Below, piece after piece: positions 6,429-10,618 of a stretch of 10,618 nt of DNA (positions are counted from its first letter, which is position 1; every line of letters begins with the position of its first letter). This DNA is from an uncultured Rhodospirillaceae bacterium. Lineage in GTDB: Bacteria; Pseudomonadota; Alphaproteobacteria; MPNO01. The notes under the pieces were generated by a model. The model searched no databases. It was not told the DNA's origin and saw nothing but the letters and a program-made list of their open reading frames with translations. The translations under genes were made by a program, and so were the position numbers. Location: assembly GCA_937916005.1 (NCBI GenBank), contig CALGIA010000125.1, forward strand, positions 1 to 10,618, in the 5' to 3' direction.

Positions 6429-7559
6429 ATGGCGCAACCTAATGAAGGACAAATCCTGGAGGCGCTCAAAACCGTGCGCGATCCCGACCGGGATGGCGAT
6501 GTCGTATCGCTCGGCATGATTGCCGGGCTGGTGGTCAAGGGCGGCAATGTAGGATTTTCCATCGAAGTGGACCCGGAACGCGGCGCGGCCCTGGAACCGC
6601 TGCGCAAGGCGGCCGAAAAAGCGGTCGAAAATGTGCCCGGCGTTCTGTCGGTCACCGCCGTGCTGACCGCCGAAACCGCCGGCGGCGGGCAAAATGGTTC
6701 TCAGCCTTCGGCCCATGATCATGACCACGGGCACGCTCAACCCAAATCAGATGTATTGCTGCCCGAAGTCGGCGCCATCGTCGCGGTCGCGTCGGGCAAG
6801 GGCGGGGTCGGCAAATCGACCACGGCCGTCAATCTGACCCTGGCGCTGGCCGCGTCCGGACTCCGGGTCGGGCTGCTGGACGCCGATATCTATGGGCCGT
6901 CGCTGCCCACCATGATGGGAATCAAGGGTCGGCCCACATCGCCCGACGGCAAGGTTCTGCTGCCGATGGAAAACTATGGCGTAAAAACCATGTCGATCGG
7001 ATTTCTGGTGGAACAGGACACGCCGATGATCTGGCGCGGCCCCATGGTCATGGGCGCGCTGGAACAGATGATGCGCGACGTGGTCTGGGGGCCGCTCGAT
7101 ATAATGGTGGTCGATATGCCGCCCGGTACCGGCGATGCCCAGCTAACAATGGCGCAGCGCGTGCCCCTGGCCGGCGCGGTCATCGTGTCGACGCCTCAGG
7201 ATCTGGCATTGCTCGATGCGCGCAAGGGACTGAACATGTTCCGTAAGGTCGATGTGCCCGTGTTGGGCGTGATTGAGAACATGAGCTATTTCAACTGCCC
7301 CCATTGCGGCCAGCGGTCGGATATCTTCAATCACGGCGGCGCCCATGCGGCGGCCGACGCGATGGGCGTGGATTTCCTGGGTGAGATTCCCCTCGACATG
7401 GCGATTCGCGAAACCTCCGACTCGGGCCGGCCCATCGTGGTGTCCGACCCGGAAGGCGCCCACGCCAAGGCCTATCGCGCCATCGCCGACGCCATATGGG
7501 AAAAAGTCGGCCCGGGGGCCGGCGCGGGTCGCGAAGCGCCCAAAATTGTGATTCAATAA
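6429..7559 (+). CDS. mrp (apbC): Mrp/ApbC-type iron-sulfur cluster carrier ATPase
   Basis: This cytosolic P-loop ATPase of the Mrp/NBP35 family is thought to bind and transfer [4Fe-4S] clusters to apoproteins. The 376-residue product has an N-terminal MIP18/DUF59 domain (about 5-82) and a short linker with four alternating histidines (HDHDHGH, about 96-102). The deviant Walker A SGKGGVGKST follows at 122-131, then DADIYGPSLP (151-160), the Walker B-like VVDMPPGTGDAQLT (227-240) and the family CxxC, Cys290 and Cys293 in FNCPHCGQ, which bridges the cluster in dimers. The ATG at 6429 has AGAGG 10 bases upstream, and the gene ends in tandem TAA TAA. It is divergent from hflK and forms a likely operon with the following MBL-fold gene. 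Confidence 0.96.
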   Translation: MAQPNEGQILEALKTVRDPDRDGDVVSLGMIAGLVVKGGNVGFSIEVDPERGAALEPLRKAAEKAVENVPGVLSVTAVLTAETAGGGQNGSQPSAHDHDHGHAQPKSDVLLPEVGAIVAVASGKGGVGKSTTAVNLTLALAASGLRVGLLDADIYGPSLPTMMGIKGRPTSPDGKVLLPMENYGVKTMSIGFLVEQDTPMIWRGPMVMGALEQMMRDVVWGPLDIMVVDMPPGTGDAQLTMAQRVPLAGAVIVSTPQDLALLDARKGLNMFRKVDVPVLGVIENMSYFNCPHCGQRSDIFNHGGAHAAADAMGVDFLGEIPLDMAIRETSDSGRPIVVSDPEGAHAKAYRAIADAIWEKVGPGAGAGREAPKIVIQ

Positions 7560-7583
7560 TAAAATTCAAAGAAGGATGTCGCG

Positions 7584-8480
7584 ATGAGTGCAGGGTCGAT
7601 CCCGTTCAACCGGGAACTGGAGTTCGAATATGGCGCGCCGGCGCAAATCACGCCGCTGATCCGCCGCGTGGTGGCCAACAACCCGAGCTCGTTCACCCTG
7701 CACGGCACCAACACCTATATCGTAGGACAGGGCGAGGTCGCCGTGATCGATCCGGGGCCGGAGGATGAAGTTCACACAAGAAGCATTCTGGCCGCGCTCA
7801 AGGGCGAAAAAATCAGCCAGATCCTGGTCACCCATACCCACACCGATCATTCGCCGGGCGCGCGGTCGCTGGCCCATGCCACCGGCGCGCCGGTGATCGG
7901 CGCCAGGGCCCGGCCCATTGCAGATGGCGCGAAAACCATTGAGGCCGGGGAAAAGGATTTCGCGCCCGACATCGAACTTTCCGATGGCGACAGCTTCGCG
8001 GGGGATGGCTGGACCCTGTCGGCGGTTCATACGCCGGGTCACATGTCTAACCATCACTGCTTTGCGCTGGCCGAGGAAAACGCACTTTTTTCGGGCGACC
8101 ATGTCATGGGGTGGAACACCTCCATCGTGTCGCCGCCGGACGGCAATATGCGGGAATATTTCGACAGTCTCGGAATCTGCCTGAAGCGTAACGATACGGT
8201 CTACCATCCGGGGCACGGGCCGATGATCGACGGTCCCAAATCATTCGTTCAGGCCTATCTCGACCATCGCCGCATGCGCGAAGACGAAATCACCCAATGC
8301 ATGGAAGACGGCGTCGAAACCATCGCCGATATGGTGCGCCGAATGTACACCCATCTGCCCGACACCATGCATGGCGCGGCGTCGCGATCGGTCTTTGCCC
8401 ATATGGAGCACATGGTGGAAAGCGGCCGGGCCACCTGCAACGGGAGTCCGGCGGTCGGATCCCTGTATCGACCAGCCTGA
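7584..8480 (+). CDS. Metallo-beta-lactamase-fold hydrolase, LACTB2-like
   Basis: The 298-residue product has a complete MBL metal centre: His84, His86, Asp88 and His89 in THTHTDHSPG, His153 in TPGHMSNHH, Asp172 in FSGDHVMG and His211 in YHPGHGP. The final 80 or so residues (YLDHRRMREDEITQCMEDG onward) resemble the winged-helix C-terminal domain of LACTB2-like proteins. Members of this subgroup include thioesterase-, glyoxalase II- and nuclease-like hydrolases, so the substrate is open. The absence of a signal sequence argues for a cytosolic enzyme and against an antibiotic beta-lactamase. AAGGA lies 7-8 bases before the ATG, and the gap from mrp is only 24 AT-rich bases, so the two are probably co-transcribed. 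It converges on the L,D-transpeptidase gene with 28 bases between. Confidence 0.88.
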   Translation: MSAGSIPFNRELEFEYGAPAQITPLIRRVVANNPSSFTLHGTNTYIVGQGEVAVIDPGPEDEVHTRSILAALKGEKISQILVTHTHTDHSPGARSLAHATGAPVIGARARPIADGAKTIEAGEKDFAPDIELSDGDSFAGDGWTLSAVHTPGHMSNHHCFALAEENALFSGDHVMGWNTSIVSPPDGNMREYFDSLGICLKRNDTVYHPGHGPMIDGPKSFVQAYLDHRRMREDEITQCMEDGVETIADMVRRMYTHLPDTMHGAASRSVFAHMEHMVESGRATCNGSPAVGSLYRPA

Positions 8481-8508
8481 GTATCGACCGGTCAGAATTT
8501 ACGGAAAC

Positions 8509-9072
8509 TTACGGATAGATATCGATCGGCGTGCCGTCCGACACCATGCGCCAGATCTCCTCGATCTCGCGGTTGGTCACGGCGATGCAGCCCTGGGTCC
8601 AATCCAGATCGGGATGGTTCAGGTCGCGCGCGGTCCAGTTCTTGGCCAGACCGTGGATCATGATCTTGCCGCCGGGCTGCCAGCCCCGCGCCCGCGCCTT
8701 AGCCTTGTCGCGCTCGTTGGGATATGAAATATGGATCGCCCGGTGAAAGGCGCTTTGGGTGAGGCGGTAATCGAGGGTGTAGCTGCCTTCCGGCGTTTTC
8801 GCATCGCCCTGCCGGGTTTTCGCGCCCTTGGCGTAGCGGCCCAGCGCAACCTGATATATGCGAAGCACGTCATCACCCCGCATCAGCACCAGCTTGCGCT
8901 CGCCTTTCAGCACCACCACCCGGTCGGCCCTGGGCAGGGACATTCCGCCGTTCGGCCCATTCGGATTGCCCATGGCATAAGCCGTGCCTGCCACAGCCGG
9001 ACCGGATGTGGTGACGAGCAGCGCGGCGGCGACCAACGCGCCCGCGAATTTCCTGAACAAAACAGCCGGCAT
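8509..9072 (-). CDS. Periplasmic L,D-transpeptidase-like (YkuD-domain) protein
   Basis: YkuD-domain proteins use a cysteine to make or break meso-DAP-linked peptidoglycan bonds, or to attach or release outer-membrane proteins. The 187-residue product has a signal sequence (about 1-28, hydrophobic core ALVAAALLV, PAVA before Gly29). A compact YkuD domain runs from about 51 to the end. Visible motifs are KTPEGSYTLDYR (92-103), HISYPNERD (114-122) and the catalytic stretch IMIHG (His140) with WTQGCIAVTN (Cys162 nucleophile). The spacing and the T-x-GCIAVTN form differ from the common SHGCxR motif and resemble the YafK/ErfK-like subgroup, which includes hydrolytic members. I therefore cannot tell transpeptidase from endopeptidase. 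It is 68 bases downstream of folA on the same strand, and an internal start or read-through is possible. Confidence 0.88.
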   Translation of the reverse strand: MPAVLFRKFAGALVAAALLVTTSGPAVAGTAYAMGNPNGPNGGMSLPRADRVVVLKGERKLVLMRGDDVLRIYQVALGRYAKGAKTRQGDAKTPEGSYTLDYRLTQSAFHRAIHISYPNERDKAKARARGWQPGGKIMIHGLAKNWTARDLNHPDLDWTQGCIAVTNREIEEIWRMVSDGTPIDIYP

Positions 9073-9100
9073 ACCCGACCCTCAATCCTTTAAGCCCAGC

Positions 9101-9146
9101 CTAACCTATCGCAAAATTGTTAACGGTTAGAAAAATTTCACTAACC
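9101..9146 (-). repeat. Three alternating GGTTAG/CTAACC copies between folA and the L,D-transpeptidase gene
   Basis: On the minus strand GGTTAG (9146-9141, containing the folA stop TAG), CTAACC (9130-9125) and GGTTAG (9106-9101) occur within 46 bases. The middle copy can pair perfectly with either neighbour (loops of 10 and 18 bases), giving two mutually exclusive hairpins. No T-run follows, so neither is a standard terminator. Confidence 0.45.
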
Positions 9147-9656
9147 TTTGTGCGGTTTTTTATCCAAAGTCACGAAATTATAGTCGTAATCATCGCCCTC
9201 GCCCCGCTGTCCATCCCGGCGCTCGGTTTCGACCCAATCATCGGCGTTCAGTTCCGGGAAAAAGACATTGCCGTGGGGTTCGCATAAGACCTCGGTCATA
9301 TAAATCCGGCTGGCGACGGCCAGCGTATCCCGATAGACGCGCGCGCCCCCGATCACCATGACCTCGTCGGCGCCGACCTCATAGGCCATGCGTTCCGCGT
9401 CATCCAGCGCATCATCGATGGAAGCGCAGAGCGCCACGCCGGCCGGCTTGAACATGCCGTTGCGGCTGATCACCACATTGGGCCGTTCCGGCAAGGGTCT
9501 GCCGATGGATTGGAATGTTTTGCGCCCCATCACCACGGGCTTGCCGAAGGTCAGCGTCTTGAAATGCTTCAGATCCCCCGGCAGATGCCAGGGCAGTCCG
9601 CCGCGGGCCCCGATTGTGCGGTCTTTCGCCATGGCGACAATCAATGAAATTCTCAT
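9141..9656 (-). CDS. folA: Dihydrofolate reductase
   Basis: DHFR reduces dihydrofolate to tetrahydrofolate with NADPH, regenerating the cofactor oxidised by thymidylate synthase. The 171-residue product is slightly longer than E. coli FolA (159). It retains the catalytic acid Asp28 in LPWHLPGDLKHF, VVMGRKTFQSIGRPLP (41-56) with the folate-contacting Arg58 just after, the Gly103-Gly104 pair in VMVIGGARVY, Thr121 in IYMTEV and the C-terminal DYDYNFVTLDKK. The ATG at 9656 starts 9 bases after the thyA stop without an obvious Shine-Dalgarno, so translation is probably coupled to thyA. It is a housekeeping chromosomal enzyme. I see no basis for calling it a trimethoprim-resistance variant. Confidence 0.97.
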   Translation of the reverse strand: MRISLIVAMAKDRTIGARGGLPWHLPGDLKHFKTLTFGKPVVMGRKTFQSIGRPLPERPNVVISRNGMFKPAGVALCASIDDALDDAERMAYEVGADEVMVIGGARVYRDTLAVASRIYMTEVLCEPHGNVFFPELNADDWVETERRDGQRGEGDDYDYNFVTLDKKPHKG

Positions 9657-9665
9657 GATGATATT

Positions 9666-10460
9666 TCAGACGGCGACGGGCGCGGAGATATGGGGCAAGG
9701 GCTGGTAATTTTCGAGCGTGAAATCATCAAATGAAAATCCGAAAATATCGCCGACATCCGGGTTCAGCACCATGGAGGGCAGCGCCGCCGGCGTGCGGGC
9801 AAGTTGCTTATCGGCCTGTTCCATGTGGTTGGCATACAGGTGGGCGTCGCCGAAGCTGTGAATGAAGTCGCCCGGTTCCAGCCCGGTGACATGGGCGACC
9901 ATCATGGCGAGCAGCGCGTAGGACGCGATGTTGAAGGGCACGCCGAGAAAGATGTCGGCGCTGCGCTGGTAAAGCTGGCACGACAATTTCCCATCGGCCA
10001 CATAGAACTGAAACAGACAGTGGCACGGCGGCAGCGCCATCTGGTCCACATCGGCCACGTTCCACGCGCTGACAATCAACCGGCGTGAATTGGGGTTGGT
10101 GCGGATTTCCCCGATCAGGCGTGCGATCTGATCGATATGTCTGCCATCCCGCGTCGGCCATGACCGCCACTGATGTCCATAGACCGGCCCCAGATCGCCA
10201 TTGTCATCGGCCCATTCGTCCCATATCCGGACGCCGTTTGCATTGAGATAGGCAATATTGGTGTCGCCGCTCAGAAACCACAGCAATTCATGGACGATGG
10301 ATTTCAAATGGAGTTTCTTGGTGGTGACCAGGGGAAAACCCTGTTGCAGATCGAACCGCATCTGATAGCCGAATACGCTGCGCGTGCCGGTGCCGGTCCG
10401 GTCTTCCCGCACCGCGCCGGTGTCGCGCACATGGCGCATAAGATCAAGATATTGCCGCAT
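9666..10460 (-). CDS. thyA: Thymidylate synthase
   Basis: ThyA converts dUMP to dTMP using methylenetetrahydrofolate, yielding dihydrofolate for FolA just downstream. The product is 264 residues, the same length as E. coli ThyA, and key residues fall at the same numbers: Arg21, nucleophile Cys146 in LPPCHCLFQFYVADGKLSCQ, Arg166-Ser167-x-Asp169, Asn177 in PFNIASYAL, and His207 and Tyr209 in DAHLYANHM. The C-terminus ends in APVAV, the conserved tail that closes the active site. It is the classic short bacterial form without insertions. The ATG at 10460 follows AAAAGG by only 4 bases and lies just after a candidate -10 box, so the mRNA leader may be very short or absent. Confidence 0.98.
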   Translation of the reverse strand: MRQYLDLMRHVRDTGAVREDRTGTGTRSVFGYQMRFDLQQGFPLVTTKKLHLKSIVHELLWFLSGDTNIAYLNANGVRIWDEWADDNGDLGPVYGHQWRSWPTRDGRHIDQIARLIGEIRTNPNSRRLIVSAWNVADVDQMALPPCHCLFQFYVADGKLSCQLYQRSADIFLGVPFNIASYALLAMMVAHVTGLEPGDFIHSFGDAHLYANHMEQADKQLARTPAALPSMVLNPDVGDIFGFSFDDFTLENYQPLPHISAPVAV

Positions 10461-10465
10461 AAGGC

Positions 10466-10494
10466 CTTTTATCCAACTAATCCAGATAATTCAA
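10466..10494 (-). promoter_or_regulatory. Candidate promoter immediately upstream of thyA
   Basis: On the minus strand TTGAAT (10494-10489), 17 bases and TAAAAG (10471-10466) make a reasonable sigma-70-type match. The -10 ends 5 bases before the thyA ATG, so the start point would be at or beside the ATG. Either the message is leaderless or the true promoter is further upstream and AAAAGG serves as the ribosome-binding site. Confidence 0.35.
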
Positions 10495-10500
10495 CAGTTT

Positions 10501-10530
10501 AGGCCGAGCATAATTCAGGCTCGCAGGCCT
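10501..10530. repeat. Imperfect inverted repeat upstream of thyA
   Basis: AGGC-CGAGC and GCTCG-CAG-GCCT can form a 9-bp stem with a 3-base bulge and a 9-base loop (ATAATTCAG). On the plus strand it is followed by TTTAAATT, but no plus-strand gene ends here. It lies between the candidate thyA promoter and a candidate plus-strand promoter and may be an operator or the terminator of something unseen. Confidence 0.3.
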
Positions 10531-10558
10531 TTAAATTAGCCCCGAATCACCCTATATT
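10530..10558 (+). promoter_or_regulatory. Candidate plus-strand promoter near the right edge
   Basis: TTTAAA (10530-10535), 17 bases and TATATT (10553-10558) suggest a transcript leaving the window to the right, divergent from thyA. The -10 context ACCCTATATT also occurs in the ilv promoter on the minus strand. A 13-codon frame opens at an ATG at 10580 and runs off the edge, but it has no good ribosome-binding site and I do not recognise it, so I do not call a gene there. Confidence 0.35.
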
Positions 10559-10618
10559 GGAAGGGCTGGGCAACCAGCTATGGCGATAAACGGCTTGTGT
10601 AATAAACGATGCGGACCC

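Noticed and set aside
7566..8216. A 216-codon minus-strand open frame antisense to the MBL gene
   Set aside because: It is a shadow of a gene with a full set of MBL metal ligands.
7584..8480. Antibiotic beta-lactamase or quorum-quenching lactonase
   Set aside because: There is no signal sequence, and the C-terminal winged-helix-like extension and overall motifs fit LACTB2-like hydrolases better; substrate cannot be read from sequence.

Overview
The window is GC-rich chromosomal DNA, very likely from an alphaproteobacterium. Protein character (acetolactate synthase, HflK/HflC, MiaA, DegP-type protease), promoter style and gene order all point that way. I cannot name a genus from sequence alone. 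I see no insertion sequence, CRISPR array, tRNA or rRNA, and no clear sign of horizontal transfer. The layout is a compact core-genome neighbourhood, and I did not find a convincing new multi-gene system. The points worth a second look are mostly regulatory or start-site details.

Minus strand, read right to left: thyA (10460-9666) and folA (9656-9141) form a thymidylate/tetrahydrofolate pair 9 bases apart. A periplasmic YkuD-fold L,D-transpeptidase-like gene (9072-8509) follows. After a plus-strand block come hflK (6265-5156) and hflC (5159-4272), which overlap by ATGA, a DUF2065/YjeT-like small membrane protein (4267-4076), a DegP/Do-type periplasmic protease (3910-2378), miaA (2342-1413) and the first 418 codons of the acetolactate synthase large subunit (1255 to the left edge).

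Plus strand: an Mrp/ApbC iron-sulfur carrier ATPase (6429-7559) is followed after 24 bases by a metallo-beta-lactamase-fold hydrolase (7584-8480). This pair is divergent from hflK, with candidate -10 boxes that overlap in the 163-base gap, and convergent with the L,D-transpeptidase gene.

Functionally, HflK-HflC (the FtsH-associated SPFH complex) and DegP form an envelope protein quality-control group. MiaA, next to it, recalls the E. coli miaA-hfq-hflX-hflK-hflC-yjeT cluster. ThyA and DHFR couple dTMP synthesis to dihydrofolate recycling. Acetolactate synthase has its own well-formed promoter, which begins inside the end of miaA, and a leader with a GC-rich hairpin. Four successive minus-strand genes (DUF2065, degP, miaA, ilv) lack an ATG as their best start. 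No stretch longer than 300 bases lacks a gene; the four gaps of about 157-165 bases are described as regulatory regions or unresolved.
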